64,000 nucleotides of DNA from an uncultured Dialister sp. (GCA_900314595.1 OMVW01000007.1:15265-79264); one strand, 5' to 3'; counted from the stretch's first letter, positions 43,743 to 52,564 are shown. The notes: generated from the sequence alone by a model not told the origin. Numbers and translations are program-made.

Positions 43743-44315
43743 ATGGTTAGAGGAGAAGCTGCCATTGATGGCAGGACGAAGTCTAAAGAAGTTGTTTCCT
43801 TTGGTTTATTTACTGCATTGATTGCTATTGGCGCATTCATCCGGATTCCGGTGCCGGTTTGTCCCTTTACCCTGCAGCTTTTGTTTACGACTCTGGCAGG
43901 GCTGATTCTGGGAAGCCGAAAGGGCGCTCTTTCCGTAGCTCTGTACGTAGTGCTGGGCCTGGCGGGCGTACCGGTCTTTACCGAAGGCGGCGGACCGTCC
44001 TATATTTTCCAGCCCACTTTTGGCTACCTCATCGGATTTATCCTTGGCGCATGGCTCACAGGCAAAATCCGCGAATCTTTCGATACATGGTCTTTCGGCA
44101 AGGTACTCTTTGCCAATCTCGCAGGCCTTGCGGTGGTTTACCTGCTGGGCATGATTTATGTGTATATCATCAACAATTTCTATCTGGGAACACCCATTGG
44201 CATCTGGCCGGTGGTTCTCTACTGCTTCATTCTGGCCGTTCCCGGTGATATCTGCCTCTGCATCCTGGCAGCCGTCCTCTCCGGACGCCTGGCTAGAGCA
44301 GTTGGAATTGACTGA
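43743..44315 (+). CDS. bioY: Biotin transporter substrate-binding subunit BioY
   Basis: A 190-residue S component of an ECF-type biotin transporter with about six TM segments. Family motifs include VPVCPFTLQLLFTTLAGL (about 38-55), GPSYIFQPTFGYLIGFILG (about 83-101) and the C-terminal GDICLCILAAVLSGRLA. It captures biotin at the membrane; ECF energising subunits are not encoded here. I start at 43743 (GAGGTGGAAGTC before the ATG). It lies upstream of bioD/bioA, consistent with a biotin locus. Confidence 0.93.
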   Translation: MVRGEAAIDGRTKSKEVVSFGLFTALIAIGAFIRIPVPVCPFTLQLLFTTLAGLILGSRKGALSVALYVVLGLAGVPVFTEGGGPSYIFQPTFGYLIGFILGAWLTGKIRESFDTWSFGKVLFANLAGLAVVYLLGMIYVYIINNFYLGTPIGIWPVVLYCFILAVPGDICLCILAAVLSGRLARAVGID

Positions 44316-44339
44316 ATGAAAAAATAAAACCTGATTCAG

Positions 44340-44445
44340 GAATCTTTTGAATCGGGATTGTCGGGAGTCTCGGGACTATCGGGGCTGTCGGGATGGATAT
44401 GGCTGGCTGCGCCAGCCAATCTTACTGATGGGGCCTTTGGCCTGC
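44340..44445 (+). repeat. Composite hairpin repeat
   Basis: GAATCGGGATTGTCGGG-type 9-base units end GTCGGGATGG, then ATA TGGCTGGC tgc GCCAGCCA ATCTTACTGATGGGG. It follows bioY. Confidence 0.7.
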
Positions 44446-44458
44446 CCAGTCGGGACTG

Positions 44459-44500
44459 CCATTAACTATTACCCATTACCCATTAGCTATTAGCTTTTTT
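44459..44500. repeat. Heptamer tandem repeat tract
   Basis: CATTAAC TATTACC CATTACC CATTAGC TATTAGC: five 7-base units before bioD. Confidence 0.75.
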
Positions 44501-44533
44501 ATTTCATCTTATTTCCGAAAGAAGGTATTTTTC

Positions 44534-45208
44534 ATGAGTAAAGGATTGTTTATCACCGGAACGGACACGGACATCGGCAAGACCTATGTGACCGCCCTCA
44601 TTGTGAAGACCATGAGACAGGCAGGGTATGACGCGGGCTACTACAAGGCAGCCATCAGCGGGGCACCCACAGTGGCTGCTTCCGATGCGGGATTTGTGAA
44701 TCAATTCGCAGATATCAATGAACCGGAGGATATGATCCTTTCTTACCTTTACCAGCATGCCGTTTCCCCGCATCTGGCCGCAAAGCTCGAAGGTCATCCA
44801 CTGGAAAAAGAAGTGATCCTCAAAGCCTGGAAACGGGTGACTGAGAGATATCCCTACGTAACAATGGAAGGTTCCGGCGGTATCGTATGCCCCATCCGTC
44901 ACGATGAAAAGGCAGTATACTATCTGGAAGACATCATTCACTGGCTGAACCTTTCCGTCCTGGTCATTGCCGATGCAGGACTGGGTACCATCAATCATGT
45001 GGTTACCACCTGCGAATATATCAGAAACAGAAATATTCCGATTCAGGGAATCATTCTGAACAACTGGAAGGGCGGAGTGATGGAAGAAGACAATGTGAAG
45101 ATGATTGAAGAAATCACAAAGGTCAAAGTCATTGCCAAAGTGAAAAAAGGCGATACCATCCTTGATATCGATCCGAAAGTTCTGGCCGCATGTTATCAGG
45201 AAGTGTAA
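44534..45208 (+). CDS. bioD: Dethiobiotin synthetase
   Basis: A 224-residue enzyme that closes the ureido ring of DAPA with CO2 and ATP. The P-loop reads ITGTDTDIGKTYVTALI (about 7-23), and MEGSGGIVCPI (about 110-120) supplies further active-site residues. It is one base-sharing step from bioA: the possible bioA ATG at 45208 uses the last A of the bioD stop. AAAGAAGGTATTTTTC precedes the ATG. Confidence 0.95.
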   Translation: MSKGLFITGTDTDIGKTYVTALIVKTMRQAGYDAGYYKAAISGAPTVAASDAGFVNQFADINEPEDMILSYLYQHAVSPHLAAKLEGHPLEKEVILKAWKRVTERYPYVTMEGSGGIVCPIRHDEKAVYYLEDIIHWLNLSVLVIADAGLGTINHVVTTCEYIRNRNIPIQGIILNNWKGGVMEEDNVKMIEEITKVKVIAKVKKGDTILDIDPKVLAACYQEV

Positions 45209-45222
45209 TGGGGGAAAATGAA

Positions 45223-46572
45223 ATGGCAATCAATTGGGAAGAAGAAGATAAAAAATACATCTGGCATCCTGCCATGCAGATGAAGGATAATGAAGTATTT
45301 CCACCGGTAGTCGTAGACCATGCAAAAGGCGTCTACCTCTATGATACCCACGGAAAGGAATACCTGGACATTATTTCCTCCTGGTGGTGCAACCTGCTGG
45401 GTCACTGCAATCCGGAAATCAATGAAGCTTTAAAGCAGCAGATCGACCAGCTGGAACATGTCATTTTTACCAACTTCACCCACAAACCGGCTATCGAGCT
45501 CTGCCGTGAACTGGAACCGCTCCTGCCGAAGGGACTCACGAAATTCACTTTCCATGACAATGGTTCTTCCTCTGTCGAAGCAGCCCTCAAAATGGCTTTC
45601 CAGTACCAGTACCAGACCGGTCATCCGGAAAGGACCCGCTTCATGTGCCTCCCGGAATCCTACCATGGCGAAACCATCGGCGCTCTTTCCGTTGGATCCA
45701 TGGACCTCTATGCGAGGATTTTCCATCCTATGCTGATGAATAATATCCACTTCAAAGGCCTTGACTGCTACCGCTGCCCCTATGGCAAGACGAGAGAAAC
45801 CTGCCAGGTAGAATGCTTCGAAGACGCGGAAAAAGCCTTTGAGAAATACGGGAAAGAAACAGTAGCCTGCATTGTGGAACCGATCCTCCAGGGGGCTGCG
45901 GGCATGAGAATCTATCCGGCCGAATACCTCAGAAAACTCAGGAAACTCTGCGATGAATACGGAGTCCTCCTCATCGACGATGAAATTGCAGCCGGTTTCG
46001 GCAGGACCGGCAAGCTCTTTGCCATCGAACACGCCGGAGTTTCCCCGGATATCCTCTGCACCTCCAAGGGCCTCACCGCCGGTTACATGCCTATGTCCAT
46101 CACCATTACCACCGACAAGGTGTATGATGCATTCTATGACGACTATGGCACCCATAAAGCTTTCGTCCACAGCCATACCTATGCAGGCAACCCCATGGGC
46201 TGCGCTATCGCCCTGACGGTGCTGAAAATCATGAAACGGGACCATCTCCTTGAGAAAGTCAATGAAAACGGGAAATATCTCCATGAAAAACTGATGGAAG
46301 CCCTTGGAAATCACAAGAATATGGGCGAAATCCGTCACATCGGACTCATCAATGCCATGGAACTCGTAGAAGACCCGAAGACAAAGAAAGCCTTCGACCC
46401 CTCCCGCCGCATCGGCTGGCATATTTTCAGAAAAGCCATGGACCTGGGCCTCGTACTCCGTCCAATGGGAGACATCATCTACTTCAACCCGCCCCTTAAC
46501 ATTTCCAGAGAAGATATGGATAAGGCAGTGGCTCTGTGCAAACAGGCAGTGGAAGAAGTGCTGGGGGAATGA
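45223..46572 (+). CDS. bioA: Adenosylmethionine-8-amino-7-oxononanoate aminotransferase
   Basis: A 449-residue class III aminotransferase that turns KAPA into DAPA using AdoMet as amino donor. The start INWEEEDKKYIWHPAMQM matches BioA; HDNGSSSVEAALKMA and the PLP-lysine region CTSKGLTAGYMPMS (about residue 285) are intact. I place the start at 45223 (GGGGGAAAA before it); a start at 45208 would add five residues. No bioB or bioF is in the window, so the pathway is only partly covered here. Confidence 0.95.
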   Translation: MAINWEEEDKKYIWHPAMQMKDNEVFPPVVVDHAKGVYLYDTHGKEYLDIISSWWCNLLGHCNPEINEALKQQIDQLEHVIFTNFTHKPAIELCRELEPLLPKGLTKFTFHDNGSSSVEAALKMAFQYQYQTGHPERTRFMCLPESYHGETIGALSVGSMDLYARIFHPMLMNNIHFKGLDCYRCPYGKTRETCQVECFEDAEKAFEKYGKETVACIVEPILQGAAGMRIYPAEYLRKLRKLCDEYGVLLIDDEIAAGFGRTGKLFAIEHAGVSPDILCTSKGLTAGYMPMSITITTDKVYDAFYDDYGTHKAFVHSHTYAGNPMGCAIALTVLKIMKRDHLLEKVNENGKYLHEKLMEALGNHKNMGEIRHIGLINAMELVEDPKTKKAFDPSRRIGWHIFRKAMDLGLVLRPMGDIIYFNPPLNISREDMDKAVALCKQAVEEVLGE

Positions 46573-46646
46573 GTGATTAGTTATTAGTTGCAAGTGGTAA
46601 GTGAAGGTGGACGCCTTAAATTTATAAAGGCGCCCATTTTTTATAA
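46570..46646 (+). repeat. Composite hairpin repeat (heptamer type)
   Basis: AGTGATT AGTTATT AGTTGCA AGTGGTA AGTGAAG heptamers, then GTGGACGCC..AAAGGCGCCCATTTTTTAT. It begins in the bioA stop codon region. Confidence 0.75.
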
Positions 46647-46650
46647 AATA

Positions 46651-46692
46651 AAAACGCCGGTCAATCATAACCGATTGGCCGGCGTCTTTTTA
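46651..46692 (+). terminator. Intrinsic terminator after bioA
   Basis: AACGCCGGTCAATC ataacc GATTGGCCGGCGTC with TTTTT. Confidence 0.85.
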
Positions 46693-46809
46693 ATATATAT
46701 TTTCTGCACGTTTCATTCTGCTTTCTAACGGCTAACGGCTAACTGCTGAAAATTTCACTCTCAGATATACGGCACTTTTTTCGACTTGCACGGATAAAAC
46801 ACCTATCCG

Positions 46810-46995
46810 CCGGCTCTGCCGGCACCTTCCCATCCAGGACAGGTGACCGGTAGAATGGCAGACTTTATGGTCATTAGTACCTGGTTCCGTTAGTGCAGGC
46901 ATATAAAAAGGCGCGCTTCATAAATCTAATGCGCGCCACCACCACTTATCACTTACCACTTATCACTTACCACTTTGCACTTATCACTGGCTGTA
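46810..46995. repeat. Dispersed 150-bp repeat, copy 2, with heptamer tail
   Basis: Same order of parts as 43415-43570: CACCTTCCCATCCAGG, ACCGGTAGAATGGCA, CCTGGTTCCGTTAGTGCAGG, GGCGCGC..GCGCGCC, then CACTTAT CACTTAC CACTTAT heptamers. Confidence 0.75.
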
Positions 46996-47003
46996 GTTTT
47001 CGA

Positions 47004-47052
47004 ATTTCTAACAGCTAACGGCTGACTGCTAACTACTAAAAACTAAAAACTC
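47004..47052. repeat. Heptamer tandem repeat tract
   Basis: CTAACAG CTAACGG CTGACTG CTAACTA CTAAAAA CTAAAAA directly after the lytT stop (minus gene). Confidence 0.7.
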
Positions 47053-47799
47053 CTAAATATGCAGCACTTCCTTGAACGGCTTGATATAGTGCCTAGAGAC
47101 CGGTACTTTCAGTTTATCGAAACGGGTCATGGTGAGGAGGAGGGTACCGTTATCCTGGGGCTGGATTTCATGGATTTTGGAAAGGTTGACGATGAAACCT
47201 TTGTGGGTGCGGAAGAAGCCGAGAGGGGTGAGGGTCTTTTCTGCTTCCCTGAGGGTCATGAAGGAACGGATGATGCCTTCTCTGGTGTAAAAGAGGGTGG
47301 AATCCGTTTTTTCCGTGGCAATGAGGAAGATATCTTTCTGTGGTGAAAGGCGGACGGTCCGTCCTTTTGTTTTGAGGGAAATGAATTCCGGGGAAGCGAC
47401 GATTTCTCCTTCTTTTTCCTCCTGTGACAGAATCTGCTGGCTGTCCCGGAAACGCTGCAGGGTCCTGGCGATCCGTTCGCCGTTATAGGGCTTCATAATG
47501 TAGTCGAAAGCTTCGAGATCGAAAGCCTCCAGCGCAAACTGGCTGAAACCGGTAGCAAAAACGATACGGACAGGCATTTTCATGCGATTGATGACTTTGG
47601 CTGCTTCCAGTCCGTTCATGACGGGCATTTTGATATCCAAGAAGAGGAGATCTACTATGGGATGCGTTTTAAGGAATTGAATGACTTCTCTGCCGTTGGT
47701 GCAGGAGCCGACGATTTCCACATCAGGAATCTGGGAGATGATGTATTTCAATTCTCCCCTTGCCGGCAGTTCGTCATCGGCAATAAGTACTCGAATCAT
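47053..47799 (-). CDS. lytT: LytTR-family response regulator
   Basis: A 248-residue regulator. Receiver residues are DDELPAR (acidic pair 9-10), the phospho-Asp in LLFLDIKMPVM (about 56) and the usual Lys near 105. The LytTR DNA-binding domain (about 140-245) has GFFRTHKGFIVNLSKI and VPVSRHYIKPF. Its partner is the sensor encoded 84 bases upstream. The nearby membrane-transport genes with shared promoter motifs are its likely targets, by analogy with LytS/LytT or YpdA/YpdB-type control of organic-acid carriers. Confidence 0.92.
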   Translation of the reverse strand: MIRVLIADDELPARGELKYIISQIPDVEIVGSCTNGREVIQFLKTHPIVDLLFLDIKMPVMNGLEAAKVINRMKMPVRIVFATGFSQFALEAFDLEAFDYIMKPYNGERIARTLQRFRDSQQILSQEEKEGEIVASPEFISLKTKGRTVRLSPQKDIFLIATEKTDSTLFYTREGIIRSFMTLREAEKTLTPLGFFRTHKGFIVNLSKIHEIQPQDNGTLLLTMTRFDKLKVPVSRHYIKPFKEVLHI

Positions 47800-47883
47800 A
47801 AGACCTCCTATCTGCCTGCTGCTCTATAGGGCACAGAGGAAATAAACAGGGAAATGGTTCATAAATCATGAAAATAAAGGGAT

Positions 47884-49704
47884 TCAGGAATTTTCTTTCT
47901 TTGTCTCTTCCGCAGAAGGCTCATCGGTTTCCAGAGGATTCAATATGATGGGCTTCATGAGGCCAGGGGAGGAAGGCTCTTCCGTTTCCAGAGGATTCAG
48001 TGTGATGGGCTTCATCATGTTCAGGGAGGAAGGTTCCTTCTCCTTTATGGAGCTTCGGGGAATCCTGGTAAATACGATGGTCCCTTTGCCCGGGCGGCTG
48101 ACGATATGAAGGCCGCTCTGGGGACCAAAGGTAGACAGGAGACGCTGGTGCACATTGATGAGGCCGATATTTTTCCTCTTTTTATGAGGGATGAGCAGCT
48201 GCTTTCTTTTTTCCGGAGGAATTCCGACCCCTGTATCCAGCACATAAAATTTCAGGTAGTCCGGATGCTCGATGACGCCCACTTTGATTTCTCCGCCTTC
48301 CGGTTTGTCGAGAACTCCATGGATAATGGCATTTTCCACCAGCGGCTGGAAGAGGAGGGGCGGGACTTCCACCTGATTGACCAGTTTCTCAGGGAAATCA
48401 AAGGTTACGGACAGGCGGTCCGCAAAGCGGGCCTTTTCCAGCTCTACATAGGCGTTGATATCTTTGATTTCTTCTGCCAGAGGGATGAGGCGGTCCGGAT
48501 TGCTCAGGGACCTGCGGAAATAATCGGACAGGTACCGGATGAGTTTTCTCGCCGTTTCCGGATCATCCCGCACGTAGAAATGAATGGTATTTAATGTGTT
48601 GTAAAGGAAATGGGGATTGATCTGGGCCTGAAGGGTCTTGATTTCTGCTTCCTGAAGAAGCTTTTCTTCTTTGAGAAGCTCAGAGTATTCCGTAATGAGT
48701 TTAATGATCTGCGCAAGACCGTTTAAAAATTCCAGGTCCGTTTTGGATATGACCGTATCGGAGGGTTTGGAAACATAAATATAGGTAGGATCTCCATTGC
48801 CCTGGATCGTTATTTTGCAGAGATGAGGATTGGTAGGAAGCTCCCTCTGGATCTGAAGGATGGATGTTTCCGCCTCCCCCTGGCTCTCATGGGTATTATT
48901 TTTATAATTGGTGCTGAAATGGATGGAATAAGGGGTGATGATGGCAGCCCAGATGAGGTTGGGCAGGCCGGAAATGATGATATCCGGGATTTTTGAATTG
49001 TCCGGACCCTTTGTACTGTCATGAATGGAATGAATCAGCCGGTTGGCAGAGTTAAATGCATTCCGGATGGTCTCTGATTTTTCCCTTTCCTTTGATTTCA
49101 CCGTTTTTTCAAGAACCAGGAAGAAAAGGCCGATGGCCGGCACATTGGTAATGATGATGGTGAAAATCATGGAAACAACGGCTTCTACATTGTTGTATAC
49201 ATAGGGCCAGGTGACGAAGGTATAAAGGGACCAGTACACCACTTCAATGAGTGCGCTGTAAATGATGCTCCAGGCCCAGAGATCATCGCCATGCCGTTTG
49301 AGGCGCATAGCGATGAGGCCCGCCGCGATACCCTGCAGCATGGAAAGAGAACCATTGATCTGGGCGTAATCGGTATGAATGGTAAATGTACGGAAAATAC
49401 CAACGATGAGCCCCGTCAGCGTCCCTACGACCGGTCCACCGATGAAGCCGCTCAGTATGATAAAGATATGACGGAAGCCCATGATTCCGCCGGGAGTCTG
49501 GAAATTCCACAGGGTGCCGCAGAAACCCAGGATGCTGAAGACTGCGGTGAAGATGAACAGTTCCTTCTTTGTATACCGGCTCTGACTTAAAGCATTGCGG
49601 AAGATTTCCGTACGGCTCAGTATGAGCAGGATCAGGAGGAAGATGGATACGCCCAGCCATACGTACTGGATGGCGCTGACTGTTTTCAAAAAGGATGCGG
49701 ACAT
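47884..49704 (-). CDS. lytS: LytS-family sensor histidine kinase
   Basis: A 606-residue sensor. The first ~200 residues contain 6-7 TM segments of the 5TMR-LYT type (IMGFRHIFIILSGFIGGPVV, TLTGLIVGIFRTF). A GAF-like region precedes the His kinase part: phospho-His in AQINPHFLYNTLNTI (about 365), N box QPLVENAIIHG, and G box DTGVGIPPE. After residue about 560 is an unusual tail with two near copies of MKPI(T/I)LNPLET(E/D)EPS. It lies between a 67-residue membrane protein gene and lytT, all on the minus strand. Confidence 0.93.
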   Translation of the reverse strand: MSASFLKTVSAIQYVWLGVSIFLLILLILSRTEIFRNALSQSRYTKKELFIFTAVFSILGFCGTLWNFQTPGGIMGFRHIFIILSGFIGGPVVGTLTGLIVGIFRTFTIHTDYAQINGSLSMLQGIAAGLIAMRLKRHGDDLWAWSIIYSALIEVVYWSLYTFVTWPYVYNNVEAVVSMIFTIIITNVPAIGLFFLVLEKTVKSKEREKSETIRNAFNSANRLIHSIHDSTKGPDNSKIPDIIISGLPNLIWAAIITPYSIHFSTNYKNNTHESQGEAETSILQIQRELPTNPHLCKITIQGNGDPTYIYVSKPSDTVISKTDLEFLNGLAQIIKLITEYSELLKEEKLLQEAEIKTLQAQINPHFLYNTLNTIHFYVRDDPETARKLIRYLSDYFRRSLSNPDRLIPLAEEIKDINAYVELEKARFADRLSVTFDFPEKLVNQVEVPPLLFQPLVENAIIHGVLDKPEGGEIKVGVIEHPDYLKFYVLDTGVGIPPEKRKQLLIPHKKRKNIGLINVHQRLLSTFGPQSGLHIVSRPGKGTIVFTRIPRSSIKEKEPSSLNMMKPITLNPLETEEPSSPGLMKPIILNPLETDEPSAEETKKENS

Positions 49705-49781
49705 GAGTAAAACCTTTCTTTTACATGTAGAAATAAGGAATTGCTCTCATAACGGACGGTCCTGTCAAACCGTTCCTGTTT

Positions 49782-49985
49782 CTAACCGCCCGTTACACTG
49801 TCAAAAATCCAGTTGGCCAGAATGATTCCCGTATAGACCAGAAGGCCAAGGATTGCGAGGGAGGCTATATAAGAGGTGAGCTTCTTCGTCAGGTTGACGT
49901 CTACAAAGCACAGGATGACAGCCAGCAGGGCGACGACGCCTCCCAGGTAGTAGATGTAAGGCGGGCTGAGAAGAGTCTGGATCAT
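49782..49985 (-). CDS. Small membrane protein upstream of lytS
   Basis: A 67-residue protein with two TM segments (IYYLGGVVALLAVILCF and SYIASLAILGLLVYTGIILA). It is 77 bases upstream of lytS with a GGAGG motif before the ATG, so it probably belongs to the same operon. I know no family. It may be an accessory subunit of the sensor or of the nearby transporter. Confidence 0.6.
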   Translation of the reverse strand: MIQTLLSPPYIYYLGGVVALLAVILCFVDVNLTKKLTSYIASLAILGLLVYTGIILANWIFDSVTGG

Positions 49986-50111
49986 GATTGGCCTCCTTCC
50001 GGACTTGAAATCTGTATCGTTTCCACAGATGGAAATGGTTATGAATCTGATTGAACCTGTTCAGCAGGATAATTCATAGGCTGATATTGCATAGCATAAA
50101 ACCCTAAATAT

Positions 50112-50126
50112 ATAGGGGGGGTAAAG
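50112..50126 (-). promoter_or_regulatory. Possible third LytT-like motif
   Basis: On the minus strand reads CTTTACCCCCCTATA, similar to CTTACCCCCCCTTTTTCC at 50593. It lies upstream of the 67-residue gene and lytS, so the regulator may control its own operon. Confidence 0.25.
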
Positions 50127-50329
50127 CTAAATAATGATTAAGATGCTATCTAAATTATACTTATAACACGTGCAAATAAAATAATTATTCGTTTTTATTT
50201 ATTTTCTTTTTACTATATGAGAAGCATGGGGAGAAATGCCACTTTATTTCCGCAACATGACGGATTCAAGGGGGTAAGATGCAGGAAGTATTCCATATTT
50301 TTATAGAATCCCCTGAAATCTGATCACTT

Positions 50330-50480
50330 GAAAAAACTCTCCGGCCGGAGGGCCGGGGAGTGGCGAATGAAAGCGTGATGGATTTATTTTCAAAATCCGG
50401 GCCCCAAATAATGGTTTTAAAGAAAAAAGTACAGGATTATCTGTCGGCAGATGCAGCATTTGGCATCTGCTTTTTTATTT
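50330..50480 (+). ncRNA. Possible small RNA with terminator
   Basis: CTCTCCGGCC ggag GGCCGGGGAG hairpin, then GGATTT attttca AAATCC hairpin, then a long linker and a perfect terminator (GCAGATGC..GCATCTGC, T6). An ORF could be read through it but would end inside the terminator and has no ribosome site. It lies alone in a 780-base gap. The family is unknown. Confidence 0.35.
50447..50480 (+). terminator. Intrinsic terminator of the small RNA candidate
   Basis: GCAGATGC agcatttg GCATCTGC and TTTTTT. Confidence 0.85.
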
Positions 50481-50592
50481 CCAAAAGTGAAGGAAGAAAT
50501 TTGAAGGAACTCGCGGAATGCAAATCAACCGTCCTCCCCGGAGGATACAAAAAATGATGGAGATAAATAGTTCTCATACCCGGCTAAAACCT

Positions 50593-50659
50593 CTTACCCC
50601 CCCTTTTTCCTGCAACTTACCCGTCATTTTTCCCGTTTGAAATTTCCTTCGGGTATGCT
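50593..50659 (+). promoter_or_regulatory. Promoter region of the DUF5058 operon with a 23-bp direct repeat
   Basis: CTTACCC (50593-50599 and 50616-50622) and TTTTTCC (50604-50610 and 50627-50633) recur at a 23-bp period, about two turns of helix. A -10-like TATGCT follows at 50654-50659, with no good -35, as in activator-dependent promoters. The motif CTGCAACTTACCC (50610-50622) is repeated before the CoA-transferase gene. LytTR regulators bind direct repeats with such spacing, so LytT is a good candidate. Confidence 0.55.
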
Positions 50660-50763
50660 TAGGCCAAACGTTAGATGAAGAGTTCAGAAGGAAGGAGGCA
50701 TCTCTACTGCAAAATAAATCAATTCATAAACATTCATCTGATTGGAAAGGAGAAAACTAAAAA

Positions 50764-51468
50764 ATGGATGTAAAAGAATTTATGAATTCACCTATGATGT
50801 GGATCGTATCCTGCTTCATGATCATCAACATCCTCGTCATGGCTGCAGTCTTCATGAAGAGGGCTTACTCCGCAGCTAAAGAAATGGGTATGAAGAGCGA
50901 AGACATTATCGCCGGTACCCGTTCCGCAATGATTACCGCAATCGGACCTTCCTTCGCTCCGGTTATTGTCCTCATCGCTCTGATCGCTGTCATTGGCGGA
51001 CCTACCGCATGGATGCGTATGAACGATATCGGCGCTGCCAGAACCGAACTGGCAATGGCACAGATTTCCGCCAACATGGCCGGCTCCTCCATTGAAGGCA
51101 ATGCCCTCACCCTGGCAGGCTTCGTATTCATCCTCTGGGGCGCTGCACTGAACAACATGGGCTGGATCATCATCGGCGGCTACGGCGCACCGTTCCTTGA
51201 TAAAGCTGTTATCTACCTGAGAGAAAACTTCAACGCTGTCTGGGTAAAACTCCTCATGGCAGCTGCTGCACTGGGCCTCTTCTCCACCCTGCTCCTGAAT
51301 GCAGTTGTTAAGAAGTCCATTAAAATGAACAGCCTCACCGCTGCAGCTATTTCCTTCGTAGTTATGCTTATCATCGGTATCGGCCTGAAAAAGTACAAGA
51401 GACTTCAGGAATTCAGCCTTGGTATTTCCATGCTGGTCGGCATGTTTGCTGCCGCAATTATGTTCTAA
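50764..51468 (+). CDS. DUF5058-family membrane protein
   Basis: A 234-residue protein with 5-6 hydrophobic segments (MWIVSCFMIINILVMAAVFM, SFAPVIVLIALIAVIGG, LTLAGFVFILWGAALNNMGW, LLMAAAALGLFSTLLL). The style fits DUF5058. Codon use is strongly optimised (CTG, ATC, GGC), suggesting high expression. It is followed after 15 bases by a second membrane protein gene; the two most likely form a carrier for a small carboxylate or similar solute. That role is inferred from the LytS/LytT neighbour and the downstream CoA-transferase. Confidence 0.7.
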   Translation: MDVKEFMNSPMMWIVSCFMIINILVMAAVFMKRAYSAAKEMGMKSEDIIAGTRSAMITAIGPSFAPVIVLIALIAVIGGPTAWMRMNDIGAARTELAMAQISANMAGSSIEGNALTLAGFVFILWGAALNNMGWIIIGGYGAPFLDKAVIYLRENFNAVWVKLLMAAAALGLFSTLLLNAVVKKSIKMNSLTAAAISFVVMLIIGIGLKKYKRLQEFSLGISMLVGMFAAAIMF

Positions 51469-51483
51469 TCGGAGGTGAATAGA

Positions 51484-52161
51484 ATGAATGAACAGGTCGC
51501 TCTGAAAAAGTTTAACAGTACCATCAGGGTACTCGGTTATATCTTCGTAACCATCGCACTGGTCTGCAACTTCCTCCCGGCAGTTTATGCATCTATCACC
51601 ACCGGTGTATTCCCCGCAGTTGGTGATCTCGTAGGACTCTGGGTAGCAGCCCTCTCCGCATTCGGTGTAGGCTGGTTCGTACAGCCGGTTTCCTTCTTCC
51701 CGATGGCCAACATGTCCGGTACCTTCATGTGCTGGATCTGCGGCAACGTAGGTGAAATCCGTATCCCTGCAGCTACCATGGCTCAGAAGATTTCCGGATG
51801 CGAAGAAGGTTCTCCCCGCGCTCAGGCTATGTCCACCCTCGGTATCGGCGGTTCCATCCTCGTTTCCTGCACCATGATTACCATCTTCACCCTCATCGGT
51901 GCCTCTGTTATGCCTTTAATGCCTCCGATCGTCCTCAAAGCTTTCGGCTTCGTTCTCCCGGCAGTTATGGGCGCTGTATATGCTTCCCTGGCAGTTAAGA
52001 ATGTAGTCCTGGGCGCAGTCGTAATCTGCACTTCCTTCGCAGGCAAGATGATCCTTCCGATGCTCGGTATCCCTGGCGGCTTCCTGATGCTGGTAAACAT
52101 CATCATCGCAGTCATCGTAGCCAGAATCTACTTCATCGCTACCAAAAACAAGAAAGCTTAA
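51484..52161 (+). CDS. Membrane protein partner of DUF5058
   Basis: A 225-residue protein with about six TM segments (VLGYIFVTIALVCNFLPAVY, VALSAFGVGWFVQPV, ILVSCTMITIFTLIGASVM, LVNIIIAVIVARIYF) and conserved-looking polar spots MANMSGTFMCWICGNVGEIR and KMILPMLGIPGG. It resembles no family that I can name. GGAGGTG lies 8 bases before the ATG at 51484; a GTG three codons earlier is less likely. Short gap and shared codon bias tie it to the DUF5058 gene. Confidence 0.7.
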   Translation: MNEQVALKKFNSTIRVLGYIFVTIALVCNFLPAVYASITTGVFPAVGDLVGLWVAALSAFGVGWFVQPVSFFPMANMSGTFMCWICGNVGEIRIPAATMAQKISGCEEGSPRAQAMSTLGIGGSILVSCTMITIFTLIGASVMPLMPPIVLKAFGFVLPAVMGAVYASLAVKNVVLGAVVICTSFAGKMILPMLGIPGGFLMLVNIIIAVIVARIYFIATKNKKA

Positions 52162-52286
52162 GTAATAGCTTTTGAATCCATTATGTAATGCTTTGTTCTT
52201 CTGAACTGTCACCATCAAGTTTGACTGTTTCCTGATAATAAAAATAATAACGAAACAGGTCCATCTATATATTCTTCCTCTCATCC

Positions 52287-52318
52287 CTCCCCGGTCCTTC
52301 CATCCGGGGAGCTTTTTC
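52287..52318 (+). terminator. Intrinsic terminator of the two-membrane-protein operon
   Basis: CTCCCCGG tccttccat CCGGGGAG and CTTTTTC. Between here and 52470 a second hairpin (TCAGGCAG..CTGCCTGA around GGGAA..TTCCC, 52413-52457) is visible without an assigned role. Confidence 0.8.
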
Positions 52319-52502
52319 TTTTCCGGATATTTCCTGGCGGGATAACTGCCGGGTGGAAGTCACCTGTTTCCCAGAGATTCCGCCTCTCTGACCGGAGAGG
52401 ATCGGGGAGACCGTCAGGCAGCGGGAAGTGAGGAATTTCCCGTATTTCCTGCCTGAAGAGGAGGTAAAGATAGAAATGAAAAGTTCGCAGAATTTCAACA
52501 GC

Positions 52503-52564
52503 TTTTTTCTGCAACTTACCCCCTTTTTTCGTCATGTTAACGGTAAAGGTTATGATAATATAAT
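52503..52564 (+). promoter_or_regulatory. Promoter region of the CoA-transferase gene with shared motif
   Basis: TTTTTTCTGCAACTTACCC (52503-52521), almost identical to TTTTTCCTGCAACTTACCC (50604-50622). The distance from CTGCAAC to a -10 (GATAAT at 52554) is 45 bases, against 44 before the DUF5058 gene. A further TATAAT lies at 52559-52564. There is no good -35, so an activator is expected. Confidence 0.55.

Noticed and set aside
50360..50557. 65-codon ORF
   Set aside because: It starts with GTG inside a hairpin and reads through a perfect terminator.
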